Of a stretch of 64,000 bases of DNA, positions 45,534-57,097 are shown piece after piece. Below the pieces are notes generated by a model. That model saw only the letters and a program-made list of their open reading frames with translations. It did not search any database and was not told where the DNA came from. Position 1 is the stretch's first letter; every line of letters starts with the position of its first letter. The translations under genes were made by a program, and so were the position numbers. Source of the stretch: Neurospora crassa OR74A (lineage: Eukaryota; Ascomycota; Sordariomycetes; Sordariales; Sordariaceae); the NCBI RefSeq assembly GCF_000182925.2, contig NC_026502.1:186001-250000 (forward strand), given 5' to 3'.

Positions 45534-47132
45534 ATGATCTCCCGATCGGCTCTCTCGAGGGGAAGCCAGCTGGCCCTTCGCCGCCCGGCCGCTGCGAAGA
45601 CGGCCCAGCGCGGCTTTGCTGCTGCTGCTGCTTCTCCCGCGGCGTCATACGAACCCACCACCATCGCCGGCGTCAAGGTTGCCTCGCGCGACGACTCCGG
45701 CCCGACCACCCGCCTCGCCGTCGTCGCAAAGGCCGGTACCCGTTACGAGCCCCTTCCCGGTCTGACCGTCGGTCTGGAGGAGTTTGCGTTCAAGGCAGGT
45801 CCCCGGTCCACCGCATCCGGACCATGAGAGAGAGAGAAGACGCCCATGAGCTAATAATTGGCACACCTTGGCGAGGTACACAGAACACCAACAAGAGAAC
45901 CGCCCTCCGCATCACCCGCGAGTCCGAGCTCCTCGGCGGCCAATTGCAGGCCTACCACACGCGCGAGGCCGTCGTCCTCCAGGCCTCCTTCCTCCGCGAG
46001 GACCTCCCCTACTTCACCGAGCTCCTTGCCGAGGTCATCTCTGAGACCAAGTACACCAGTGCGTGATAATACCTTCCCTCCCACGAAACCAAAAGATGGC
46101 TGTTGTTGACAGTTGTTGTTGTTGCCTTGCCGCCCCATAGCCCACGAGTTCCACGAGCTCGTCGAGAACTGCATCCACGAGAAGCAGGCCAAGCTCGACT
46201 CTGCCGCCATCGCCCTCGATGCCGCCCACAACGTCGCCTTCCACAGCGGCCTCGGTTCTCCCCTCTACCCTACCGTCGACACCCCTACCTCGTCCTACCT
46301 CAACGAGAACTCGGTCGCCGCCTTCGCCAACCTCGCCTACAACAAGGCCAACATCGCCGTTGTCGCCGATGGTGCCAGCCAGGCCGGTCTCGAGAAGTGG
46401 GTTGAGCCCTTCTTCAAGGGTGTTCCCGCCACCAGCTCCGGCAACCTGAACACTGCCGCCTCCAAGTACTTTGGTGGTGAGCAGCGCGTTGCCAAGAACG
46501 GCAAGAACGCCATCGTCATTGCCTTCCCCGGTGCTTCCCTTGGCGTCCCCCACCCCGAGACTTCCGTCCTCGTCGGTCTCCTCGGCGGTGTCTCCAACAT
46601 CAAGTGGTCCCCCGGTTTCAGCCTCCTCGCCAAGGCCACCGCCGCCAACCCCGGCGCCGAGGCCTTTGCTCACAACTACGCCTACTCCGATGCTGGTCTC
46701 CTCGCCATCCAGATCACCGGCAAGGGTGCCGCCGTCGGCAAGGTCGCCGTCGAGGCCGTCAAGGGTCTCAAGGCCATCGCTGCCGGTGGTGTCTCCAAGG
46801 AGGACCTCACCAAGGCTATCGCCAAGGCCAAGTTCAACCTCCTCTCCGCCAGCGAGGTTTCCGGCACTGGCCTCGTCCACGCCGGTGCCAACCTTCTTGC
46901 CGGTGGCAAGCCCATCCAGGTTGCCGAGACCCTCAAGGCTCTTGAGGGCGTTACCGCTGAGAAGCTCCAGGCTGTATGTGTGAACCTACAAGAAGTTGGA
47001 AAAGAAAAAAAAGATATGCTAACAAACGTTCAACAGGCTGCCAAGAAGCTCCTTGAGGGCAAGGCTTCCGTTTCCGCCGTCGGTGACCTCCACGTCCTTC
47101 CCTATGCTGAGGATCTCGGTCTCAAGGTATAG
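45534..47132 (+). CDS. qcr2: Cytochrome bc1 complex core protein 2 (Qcr2), 454 aa
   Basis: Core subunit of respiratory complex III in the mitochondrial inner membrane. Exons 45534-45794, 45884-46058, 46141-46973 and 47037-47132. A mitochondrial presequence is clear (MISRSALSRGSQ, Arg-rich, then RGF and an Ala run). The mature protein belongs to the M16 peptidase fold, but the HxxEH zinc site is absent: the corresponding region reads GLEEFAFKNTNKR, as usual for core 2. Intron 1 (89 nt) has a GC donor (AAG|GCAGGT) and GCTAAT branch; using the GT four bases later breaks the frame, so GC-AG is required. Intron 2 is 82 nt. Intron 3 (63 nt, TGCTAAC branch) is stop-free and a multiple of three; splicing joins EKLQA to AAKKLLEG. 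The Ala/Gly-rich C-terminal half is family-typical. The 454-aa length equals the Neurospora Qcr2 I recall. Confidence 0.97.
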
Positions 47133-48097
47133 ACGTAGACTAGACTTTGGGGGCGCAGAGCGGGTTGTGCAATTCGTAGTTAATTGAAAGAGGAAATACC
47201 TAAACGCAGCGAAACGAACCGATTGAAACTGGAAAGGCGTGGATACTTTTTTGAGAAGACGCCAGGGTTGGGAGACAAAAACCAAAACCGTGTACCAACA
47301 GCAAAACCGGCCGGGATGAAGTGTGTTGTAGACCTTTCTCGTTGTGAAGCGGGAGATGAAGAACGAACGGCTGGGGACCGACGACTTTTTGTGCATATAC
47401 AAACCTCTAGACTTTTTATCATTCCTCGCCACTACTTCTCTAGCAGAGCTATAAAACACAAAATGCAGCAGGCATTATTTCTTTTGTTGACATTGGATAC
47501 CTGTTACAAACGAGGGTGAAATGTCAAGCTTAAGGAATGAGATGAGATATGCTAGTGAGTTTTACGGCGAAGATAAGTAGTTTGGAAGAGACGAGAATGC
47601 TTGAGCTCATTTGAAAGTTTACAAATGCGATAGCACATTCAATGTCAAACATCAATCACACAGGTCCATTCAAAATAGGTATCAGGGGTCGATGTTTACT
47701 TTTGACCTTGTTAGGTAAGCTGCCGAGCTTGCCCTGGCGGCGGCGGCGGCGGGCGCCCGTAGCTCCTGTTCCGTCACTGCATGGCATGGAAGGAAGCTTG
47801 GGGCGGCGTCTCAGTTGGGGGAGTTGGGGTCACAACTGAAGACAAAAAAAAAGGAGGGGCATCACGTGACACACGACGGAGCTTCGGGCAGCGGAGCTTC
47901 TCGGGTTCCCTGGTGTTGGATGTGGATTGGGTGGATGGGTGTGCCAGGGTGGGGACCAGTTTTGTCGAGTCGAGAGTGAACCGAATCGCGCGCAAGCAAG
48001 TACCGCAGCAAGCAGCAAGCAGCAGACAGCAACAAGTCTTTCTTCGTTTCACCGTCAAGACAACACCCACCCACCCACCCCACAATCTTCGCCCAAC
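47133..48097. other. Intergenic between qcr2 and atp15
   Basis: 965 bases with the qcr2 3' UTR and the atp15 promoter, whose last 80 bases are CA/C-rich. No gene supported. Confidence 0.6.
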
Positions 48098-48232
48098 ATG
48101 GTGTTCGCTTGGAAGGCCGCTGGCATTACGTGAGTATCTTGTCTTTTCGTTTTTATTGGCTTGGGGACGGGGAGAGGCAGGGCAAATAGGGCAGTTTATC
48201 GGAAGTGTGGGAGGAAGAAGACCAGAATTGCC

Positions 48233-48264
<32 letters not shown>

Positions 48265-49228
48265 AGGATGGAGGAGGATGATGGGACCAACGAGCCTGCC
48301 TACCCACGAACGAGCTCGACAACAGAGATTACAACGATTACATGCGCCGAAATCTGGGGTTGTAATTGCCCCGCGACTTGAAATACGATCGATGGACGAC
48401 AATCTACGGGCGACCTACAACAGGTGGAATGAGAAAGACTGGGAGAGAAAGAGGACGGAGATAACCCCAGGTCATGGACGACAGCAGGACCCAGGGAAAC
48501 ATTGAGGGAGATCAAGGAGAGAGATAATACACGACACACTTGGTCGAGAAAAGCGCCGAATGTCCATGACATGGAGAGACGGGCCCGAATGCGACAAAAA
48601 CACCGGAAAGCGAGCAAGCGATGCGTAACGACGACTTCGAAGCAACAAAGCAGGCCAGCATTCATCCAGAGCTACGACAGACATACGCACTACAATCACC
48701 AGATAGCGCACGGAATGAGCAACACACGAGGATCAGGAGCAGGGCAAGAGGGGGGAACATAGCAGAGGGGACCGGACGAGAGAAAACAGTACTACAAGAC
48801 AACGAAGGCTAACACGGTTCACGAAAATTACAGCTACAACCGCTACCTCGCGGTCGCCTCTCGTGCGCTCCGTCGCTCCCTCAAGGAGGATAAGAGAATC
48901 ATTGCTGAGCGTCGTGGCGAGGCTGCCGAGGTCAAGTTCGCTAAGTGGTCGGTACGTAATAATCTTTTTGTCTTTTGGCTATCGGGGAACAATCAGACAA
49001 GAGAAGAAGAAAGAGGAGGGGGGAATGTCACGAGTGAGGAGACGGAGAGAAAAAAAATCATGAAGATGGATGGACACCGGCACTGGACGTAAACAACACG
49101 AAAGAGAAGCTAATCACACCCCCTCTCTTTCCAAACTACAGAACGGCAAGCCTGGCGAGACCGTCAACCTCAGCTCCGCCAACGCTGCCGCCGCCGCCGA
49201 GAACGCCACCTCCGTTCCCTCTTCTTAA
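48098..49228 (+). CDS. atp15: Mitochondrial F1 ATP synthase subunit epsilon (Atp15)
   Basis: Small subunit of the F1 central stalk (not related to bacterial epsilon). Exons 48098-48129, 48834-48951 and 49142-49228 give 78 aa. The N-terminus MVFAWKAAGITYNRYLAVASRALRRSLKEDKR is the conserved epsilon signature, with FAWK, Tyr and the following basic helix; the C-terminus is Ala/Ser-rich and variable. Intron 1 is 704 nt (AC|GTGAGT donor, TTACAG acceptor) and contains a GA microsatellite at 48238-48264. Intron 2 is 190 nt. Coding is therefore only about a fifth of the gene. It lies next to qcr2 on the same strand, but with its own upstream region. Confidence 0.94.
48238..48264. repeat. (GA)n microsatellite inside atp15 intron 1
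   Basis: About 13 GA units within the 704-nt first intron. Confidence 0.9.
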
Positions 49229-50300
49229 GCGGATCGACACACACACAACCAACACACCGTGACGATGTGCTAGGAATGGTGGTGTAGTGGTGGACCGGGA
49301 GATGAGAGAAATAGGGTCATATCGCGAATCGCTCCCGCATGGCACTCAAATCCTCACCTCCTGCCGAGTGTCACTAAGCCCGAAGACGTATGACCTGTAT
49401 CATCAAACATATTGGGGGAGCGAGGAAGAGAAACTCAATAGACGGTTTATTGGCATTTACTTTGTGAACTGGGTGTGACTGGTTGGAAGTGAATCTGAGT
49501 GACATATAAATGAACTTGAAAAAGTGTTAGAATGGGTGTGCCGCTCATTGACAGAGGTAACAGGTCCGAGAGTCGTAGATGTTGCACAAGGGATTCCTTT
49601 CCCTGAAGTACAGCGTCTCATTGCCTCTTTGGGCTTCATTGCATGATATGCAAAATACGGTAGGCGCTTATTCGACGAAGCCAGTTGAGTTGAAAGATTG
49701 GGTTCTTAAAAATAGAAAATGTGATCAATAAAGAATTGTTTGTCATTTCTTAGCAGCCTCATCAACCCACTGACAAGCGGAAAGTGAGGAAGCTTACCTC
49801 TAGGTAGGTATGTACCCGAAAGGGGAGTCGGTCGTTAACATTCGGGCTCACGGACGCTACCAGCAAAGAAGTCCGGGCAGCCAGGCACAGACTCAGGTTC
49901 CTCCCCTAACAGAGCCAAACATCACCCGACTTCCTCCACTCACCTAACCACAAACAAACAAATGTTCATCTCAAGTGCATACTAATTACCTTTCCTACGG
50001 GAGCCCATCCATAGCTCTTGTAAAAAGAAAAAAAAAAAAAACACAAGACCATGATCCCAGACGACCACCAAGCTGCAGTTCAAAGAGGTTTGTTTCTTTC
50101 GCTACAATTCCCAAAATTTCAAATATTTCAACAACGGCACCACCACTACCACACCACGTTGGGCAACAACCCCGCTATAACATTGTAATGACATCTCACT
50201 GACCTCCTTGGTGCCACCACCACCACAATCAGAACTGCTCACTCTATCACTCGCAAACAACGACCGCAATTTTTTGTTCGAGGAGCGTCAGGCTCCCAGC
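49229..50300. other. Intergenic between atp15 and mak10
   Basis: 1.07 kb including the atp15 3' UTR and a CA/AC-rich leader of mak10 (from about 49900). A frame is open in phase upstream of the mak10 start to 50208 but has no ATG. No gene supported. Confidence 0.6.
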
Positions 50301-53247
50301 ATGTCTAATCCGGGGATCATCGCCACCAACATTACCAAAAAGTTTCTCTCTGCGTGTAAAAGTAGGTTTTCCATCTCTCTCCAGCTCCTGCCTCCACGGA
50401 CTGAGTGAGATCTCATGATGATGATGCTAACCACTCGTTTCCCACTCACACAGCTTTGGAAACCGGTGAGATCGTGAAAGATGGCTACTTCACGCTGTTC
50501 GAGGCCGTCGGGGCTCTCGAGGTATGTGTTATCTTTCTGCATCCCTCACAGCTGCATGCACAGGGCACACACACATGACTAACACCACCTCCAGATCGGT
50601 GATCCCAAGATGGACAGCGGCTGTCTAGCGCCCGGCGAAACTCTTGAGGAGACCTACGATGTGAATCGACAGCTATCGGCCCCGGAAGTCCTGGGTATCA
50701 TTGACCAGCTGCTTTGTCTCGAAATGGCATGGCATTTGGGATATCCCCTTGCGCAAACTATCCTCACCAGCGTCTATATCGAAGCTCTGGTGGAGCCGGC
50801 GCCGGCTACGTTGCAGGAGGCAGACTTTGTGAGGAATCGCAAGACGCCGAGGGATCCTATGACGACTGTTTTGAGGGCGTACTGCTTGGGACTGGTGAGG
50901 ACTTGTGCGGATGTGTTGGAGACGATCAGGGATGAGCTCTATTACGAGGTGAGTGCGGCTGCATGAGATGCTGCGAGTGAGTGAGGGCTGACATATACGA
51001 CAGGAAGAGGATTTTGTCACCAACACCTACCGCCGCAACCTCATGGATCACATTGACCGGTATGAGATCAGGGATGAGATTTTATCAGCCAAACACACGC
51101 TCCATGAATTGAGGGCGGAGATCGGGACCGACATCACACAGGCACTTTCATTCCGTCTTGAGCTAAGGTCAGCCTTCCTTCGGGCTCTCGAACTCATAGA
51201 GGATCGCGGTAGCCCCGACTCTCTCCAGATACCCTGGTATCAAATGCACAGCGTGTGGGAAGCCATCCTCAAGCTCCCCGGTCTGGCAAAAGAGGTGCCC
51301 GAAGCATTCAGCACCAAGCTTCAGCGGAAACTGGCGAGTAGTATGCCTCCCCGGCCGATAGTAACGCTCAGTTTTGACGAAGCGGCGAAGCACTTCAAGA
51401 AGCTATGCAGCGACGCCATCGACGCCATCAAGATTTTGGACTATCATGACTCTCAGAGCCTTCTGAACTTTGTCTTCCACTTCCAGGCCCAGAAACCTCA
51501 ACCGCTGGTCTACATCCGCTGTCTCCTCCAAAACCTCTTGTTCAAGGATATGGTCCTTCTTGACCGGCTCAGCATCCGCCAAGTCATGGACGACGACCTC
51601 TCCATCGCGGTCATGCCCGCGCACGAGCTCCTGGACCCCAACAACGACCTCGTCGAAGCCCCCCACTCGGCCCGCTTCGCCATCGCCCACCAGATGGAAC
51701 TCTTCCGCAAGCGCGCCGCCCAAGCCTACATCGACATTTTCCGCGTGCTGTGCCAGAACCGATGTCGCGTGCGCCGCATGCTGTGCCACTTGATTCAGGA
51801 CTGGGAGCAGGTCCAGCTCGACGCCGAAGACATCGACCAGCTTCTGCAGATCCAAATCGACGAGAAGCCACTTGCGTATCAGTCACAGACCACGCTCACC
51901 ACTGGTTCCGAACCAGGTTACTCCCTGCCTTTATCCTCATGGGCATACCTCTACAAGCTCCGCTTGATGGAGTGGATAGTCCAGTTGGGCTTCGAGCTCG
52001 AGGTCTACGCTCCTGACGAGTTGGCAGGCATGTACTGGTATCTTTCCCACCTGGCCAAAACAAGAGCTCAGCATGTAGAACGCATCCAGGCGTTTACCAA
52101 CCATCGGTTCAGCGAACTTCGCTCTTCTTCGTCTTCTTCTACCTCTTCCACTTCCCCCTCTCCTTCCTCCTCGTCCAACCCATCTCCTCCATCTTCCTAC
52201 ACCAAACCTCCCATCCCCGCCACCCCCTGGATTCCACCCACACAACCCTACCACCCCCCGCGCGGCTGGCCCGTTTCCATTTCCTCCTCCTCCCTTTCTG
52301 GCCCATCCTTCACCCCCGGGGCTGGTACCACCGGAACAACAACCTACCACTACTCCACAACCCCCGAAGCAGCCTTCACTCGCTCTTTGACTTATTTACG
52401 GAGCACAATCCTCGACGCAGCCATAACCTGGGAATTCGCAGACACCGTCTCGGTGATTTACACCATCCTCTCCCGTTTGGGTCTGATCACCCCACCGCCC
52501 AGACCGTACGGCACAGATGAAAAGCGGTACGAAGTGCGCATGAAGCCGTTTAGGGCGGTGAGTTTGCCGGAGGTCCCTAGTTACACGACGTGGAAGGGGC
52601 ATGCTTTGGGGGTTGGGATTGGTGGTGTCAATGCCGGTAGTGAAGAAGGGAAAGAAAAAGAAGCAAAAGGAGAAGAAAAAGAAGGTGGAGAAGAGAAACA
52701 AGGAGAAGAAGAAAAGGGAGCAAAAGAAGGAGAAGAAGAAGAAGAAAAAACAAGTCACCTCCTAAAGTTTGCCCAACAAGCAGTAGGACAAGCAAAGAAG
52801 GCCTTTGAGGTTTTGGAAGGCTTAGGTGAGCGAGAGGCGTTTGCTGCCGGCGGTGGTGGCGGCGGTTTGTCTGTATCTCCCCCTGCACCTCCCACAGCAA
52901 CAGCGGCAACATCCAGATCAACAGCAACAGCAGCAGCAGGGGGCGCTGGGCCCGCAGGAAGTGGTAATACCAGGCAAGAACACCAAGAACCAGGAAAAGG
53001 AGGACACAAGCGATGGATGGAAAACGTAAGTCGGTATAGACGCAGTGTAGAAAAAGCAGAGACGATCTTGGAAGAAGGGATCAAGAAGGCGGTGGAGATG
53101 GATGCGGAGGGAAAGACGGCGGAGGAAATCAAAAAGGTGGTGAAGGTGAAAGTGCCGAGGAGCGAGGAGGTGTGGGAGCAGGGCGGGCATTGGTGGTGGA
53201 TTGTGCCTGATGTGGAGGTTGTCGAGTTAACTTCGGGGAGTGAGTAG
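50301..53247 (+). CDS. mak10: NatC N-terminal acetyltransferase auxiliary subunit Mak10/Naa35
   Basis: Large auxiliary subunit of the NatC complex, which acetylates protein N-termini co-translationally at the ribosome (Met followed by a hydrophobic residue). Exons 50301-50361, 50454-50521, 50595-50948 and 51004-53247 give 908 aa. Introns of 92, 73 and 55 nt. The family signature is KTLETGEIVKDGYFTLFEAVGALE joined over intron 2 to IGDPKMDSGCL. Next comes PEVLGIIDQLLCLEMAWHLGYPLAQTILTSVYIE, and a long helical body continues to about residue 490. Two fungal low-complexity insertions follow the body: a Ser/Pro stretch (about 52120-52330) and a Glu/Lys run with Ala/Thr/Gly (52640-52980). Between and after them come conserved parts (WEFADTVSVIYTILSRLGLI) and a C-terminal helical end. 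The catalytic partner Mak3 is not in this window. Confidence 0.94.
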
Positions 53248-53991
53248 GTGGTGATCAATGATGATGATTGTGGCGAATGGGCATGTTATGGCTGGGTAAA
53301 GGTATGCAGTTAGATGGAGTGTGCGAACTAGATCGATATCAAGATTATGCTTCCCCTATTTTGCTACCCAACTTTGGACAGTGGTTAAGACAAAGGTGTA
53401 TATTCAGGAGGAAATTGGATTAAGAACTAAAAGCTACATCAAACCAAGTTCATTCAAAAAAATAAAAAAAGACGATACAACGAAAGTAGTTTACATTCAT
53501 TCCTCATAATCCAAACTCCCTAGCTAACTTGTTCTACCGCTTGGACAACATCGCCCGCCTCTCATGCAATGTACAGGGTGTATCAAATCATCATCCCTTC
53601 AGTCCTCATCGCTGACTTTTTCCGCTTTTCCCCGTCTTCTCCTTCTACTTGTTCTTCTCCCCATTCACGTCTGAGTATCTGATAAGTAGACGTTCAGTTG
53701 TTGTTGATCTGTTGTTGTTGTTGTTGTTGTTGTTGTTGCTGTTGTTGTTGTTGCTGTTGTTGTTATGTTATATGACGATTGTTGCTAAGGTTATCTCGCC
53801 GTACCTTACAGCCACTCCTCATCGTCGTCGTCATCGTCGTAATCGTCCAAGACCAGCTGGTTGTTGTGGCCAAAAGTCTTGAGGAACAACTCGACTTCAA
53901 ACTGATAGAGCAAAAAGGGAAAGCAGATGGCATCCCTCGCCCACTAAGCGTAGTACCTTGCGAGGTTCGGCATGGTGGCCACAACAGCCTT
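53248..53991. other. Convergent region mak10 / ant1
   Basis: 3' flanks of mak10 (+) and the peroxisomal carrier gene (-), holding a TTG array. No gene supported. Confidence 0.65.
53711..53764. repeat. (TTG)n trinucleotide array
   Basis: About 17 TTG/GTT units with two CTG interruptions, in convergent intergenic DNA. A shorter related TTG run occurs at 55167-55191. Confidence 0.9.
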
Positions 53992-55138
53992 CTAAGCAAG
54001 GGCCTTGCGAGTGACGCGGCCCCGTAGCTTGACCGTCTGCTCGTAGAGCACGTCCTTGAAGGCGAAGAGGAAGGCGGCCGTGAGGACGGATTGGGTGACC
54101 TTGGGGCCGATGCCTATCTTCATGTCAGTACCCCTTTATAGAACATCAAAGAGAGAGAGAGAGGCGGAGGTACATACCCTTGTACAACCCAGCATACCCC
54201 TCCTCCCTCACCACGCGATTAATCGCCTCCATCATGCCCTCCCTCTTTTGCGCGCCGGTGCCATCATTGGCAGGGGCCACATGCATCTGGCTCTTGACCG
54301 TAATGTACGGATACGTCACGCTCGTCGCAAACAGCTTGCCCGCCGCACCCAAAAAGAAGGCCAGCGTGGCCGTCATCTTGCGTCTCTTCTCCACCGCATT
54401 CTTCATCTGCTCAAACAGGGTATACTGCAAAATGGGATTAATCACCAGCACCAGCGCCGGCACCACGCCCGCAAACAGCGCTTGGGGTCCCTCGTTCTTC
54501 AGCAGCGCCAGTAATGTGCCGATTGTGCTAGGCTTCTTGGCTGGCGGTGCGCCTGGCAAGGCGGAGGCGGTGTTCTTCTCGTCGTCATCATCGGCAGCAG
54601 CCGCTTTGCGCGTGGTCATGCGCGTGTTGACGACCCAGATGGGGTTCGTCAAGATGACGGTTGCCGAACCGGCGATGGCGCCGGCGATCATGGATTCCAC
54701 CGTGGTTAACTTCTTGGAGGCCCGGCCGGCCTTGACGGCGGCGGCCTCGAAGAAGGCGCGCGTCCATTCGTACCAGTAGTAGTAGACAAAGTTGGTGACG
54801 GAGATGCCGAAGAGGGCTGATGAGAGGCCAGAGTAGAGACCCGAGATGCCTTCGCGCGCGACAATCTTTTGGACGGCGGCCAGGAAGGTGGTGTCGGCGG
54901 AGCGCTTGGATTCGACTTGGGCGCGGGTGGAGAGGGTGATTAGGGGGTAGCTGGTGGTGGGTGTTTGTGTAAGCGTATATCATATGAAGCAGGGATAGAT
55001 GGATGGAGAGAGAGAGAGAGAGACAAAGGGAGATAGAGATGCTCACGTCAAGGCCATGGACAGGATGCCACCACCGGCGCCGGCGAGGGCGTGGGCGACG
55101 TTGTCATTTTGGGGGACGACGGGCTTGGACTGCGACAT
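53992..55138 (-). CDS. ant1: Peroxisomal adenine nucleotide carrier Ant1/PMP47 (SLC25 family)
   Basis: Imports ATP into peroxisomes in exchange for AMP, supporting fatty-acid activation and beta-oxidation. Exons 55138-55047, 54950-54178 and 54113-53992 give 328 aa. Introns of 96 and 64 nt (second with a TACTGAC branch and GATAG acceptor). The start MSQSKPVVPQNDNVAHALAGAGGGILSMAL joins TYPLITLSTRAQ, the degenerate first carrier signature of PMP34/PMP47. The second repeat has TNPIWVVNTRMTT, the third TYPYITVKSQM. The replaced Asp positions are typical of peroxisomal carriers, and the mitochondrial ADP/ATP carrier RRRMMM motif is absent. An Ala/Asp-rich loop after TRMTTRK, and an Arg/Lys-rich C-terminus (LRGRVTRKALA), complete it. 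Confidence 0.92.
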
Positions 55139-57097
55139 GTTTCATAAACTGGTGATGATGATGATATTGTTGTTGTTATTGTTGTTGTTGTAGTTTGTTG
55201 TAGTTGTGATGTGTAAGAGAGGCGGCGGGGTTGTCGCGGAAACAAACGGGGAACGGCCAGAGTGTATCAAGTCAAGGCAAGGAGGAAACAAAAAGAGGCT
55301 ATCGCCGTCGTCTTCATCAATATGATTTGTATTGTGAAGAAGGTAAGTAGGTAGGAAGAATCAGAGAATAACTGACGCGAACAAGAGATGATATCCTACT
55401 AATTAATGGCTACGGTAAATAGCAACTCTTTCCCTCTTTGAATGCCGTGGACAAGTCCAAGAGAGAGCAGCCGAGGTCCGATTGCTGTGTTTGGAGTGGG
55501 TGCCACATGCCACTAACAAGTGGAAGCAACCTGAGAAGTGGAGGTTACAACGGGCCGGGGCATCCAGTCCACTGTAATTGGGGTTTCTATGGGGTAAAGC
55601 TAGGTAACTTAAAAGTTACAGCGACGTCACAGGGCAATTGAGGTTATTCTCCGCCAAGCACGGCCCGGGCACCTCAATCATGTGAAAGTGGAAGCCGTGT
55701 AAGCTGGGATTCGGTAATTGGATAGGTTCCCGTCCCGTTTGTATCCGGTTTGCTTGTATCCATAGAGGTATCTCCAATGGTGCGGGGAATGCTGTTTCAT
55801 GTTCTTTACTTACCTTAGTGCTTGACTCTATATCCGATATTATGTATCGCGACTTTCATCCTCTTTCCACTCTTTGTGGTTTCCATACTGACCGCCTCAT
55901 ACTTATAATTTAGACAACATGTACGCGTTGAAGGATGTGGCCAACGAAATGACGGCAACTTAAAGCCCGAGTTAGTATTGGACGATCCATATCTGAGTGG
56001 CATGACAGCCGAACTCTTTTCCAGCATGACCCCTTTTACTTTGAAACACTCTGCCTGCCTCTGTCACCGTCAGTTATCTCACTTAATGAGTACTAGACGT
56101 ATCGATCCAATGTCTTTGGGGTATAAAATACCGAGTCAGCCCTCTGCACGTTTTCCCGGGGCCCCGCATCGGCCTGTGTGTAAGTCGGAGAGCGGCGAAG
56201 CTGGTGAACTGCCACTGGCTGCACGTCATGTATGCCCCAGAATAGACCGTTGAATATGTCAACGTTATCCTTCAAAGTATACACAGCATCTTTACCATTC
56301 AACCAGATATGGCCATCATGCCTGGTCAATGTTGCTGTCAGGGTGCCGGCCTCACATATACAGTAATGTGACATGTAACGAATACGTACCGTACAGGTTA
56401 CAGTCCAAGTAACGCCAAGCTATAAATACCACAGCAAAAAGAAAGTGGCGCTCAGCCGTGGCCCAGTCACAGCCCACCAGTGGCTGGAAAGTGGGGAGCA
56501 ACCAGCCAATTTTATCCCCTTTCCGTGCAGTTTAACCCCCCTTCTTCACCCCGTTGACTTTGACCTCGACGATGGACACTGCCCATTTTGCCCAACCACT
56601 CACTACCTATCTATGCCGGTTGCGGTTTTGTCGATTCTACAGAATACCGTACTGCTTGATATCATCAGACACTCATACAGCTAGCTGGTGATGAAGCATT
56701 GGATGAAGGCTCACTGTCTTCAAGCAAACTGCTTCGATTCATTCCAAGTTCCAATTCCCTCGCGGTGGAGCAATCAGCAAAATCCGCTAATTTGCTCTGC
56801 GGCTCCTCCCGTCAATTTGTTTTGCCCTTTTTTTTCTTCAACTCTTGTTTATAAGCATCGAAGACACTCGTTGATATTCATCGGCATAAACAACATACAT
56901 ACTCATTCTCAGCTCTCTTGATAGGCTTCGAGGCCATACTCCCACGCGGTCCGACGCGTTGTGTGAGACATCCCGTATTACCTCAACATTGGAAAAAAAA
57001 AGTTCTTCATATAAGCAACAAGCCGATATGATACACTGGATTCCGCCCGTCACGTAAATACCACTCAATATTCACCCCTCCATATACATATATCTAT
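55139..57097. other. Divergent intergenic region ant1 / abp2, 2 kb
   Basis: Promoters of the carrier gene (-) and the ARS-binding-protein gene (+). Some short frames around 55980-56370 have no recognisable domain. It contains a 23-nt element (56760-56782) also found in snf12 intron 1. No RNA gene recognised. Confidence 0.55.

Noticed and set aside
45795-45830. GT donor at 45799 for qcr2 intron 1
   Set aside because: Using it inserts four bases and breaks the conserved NTNKRTALRITRE frame.
46035-46880. 281-codon minus-strand open frame
   Set aside because: Antisense to qcr2 exon 3, again an effect of strong codon bias.
55980-56370. Short open frames on both strands between ant1 and abp2
   Set aside because: No domain, no splice context and no matching frame to either gene.
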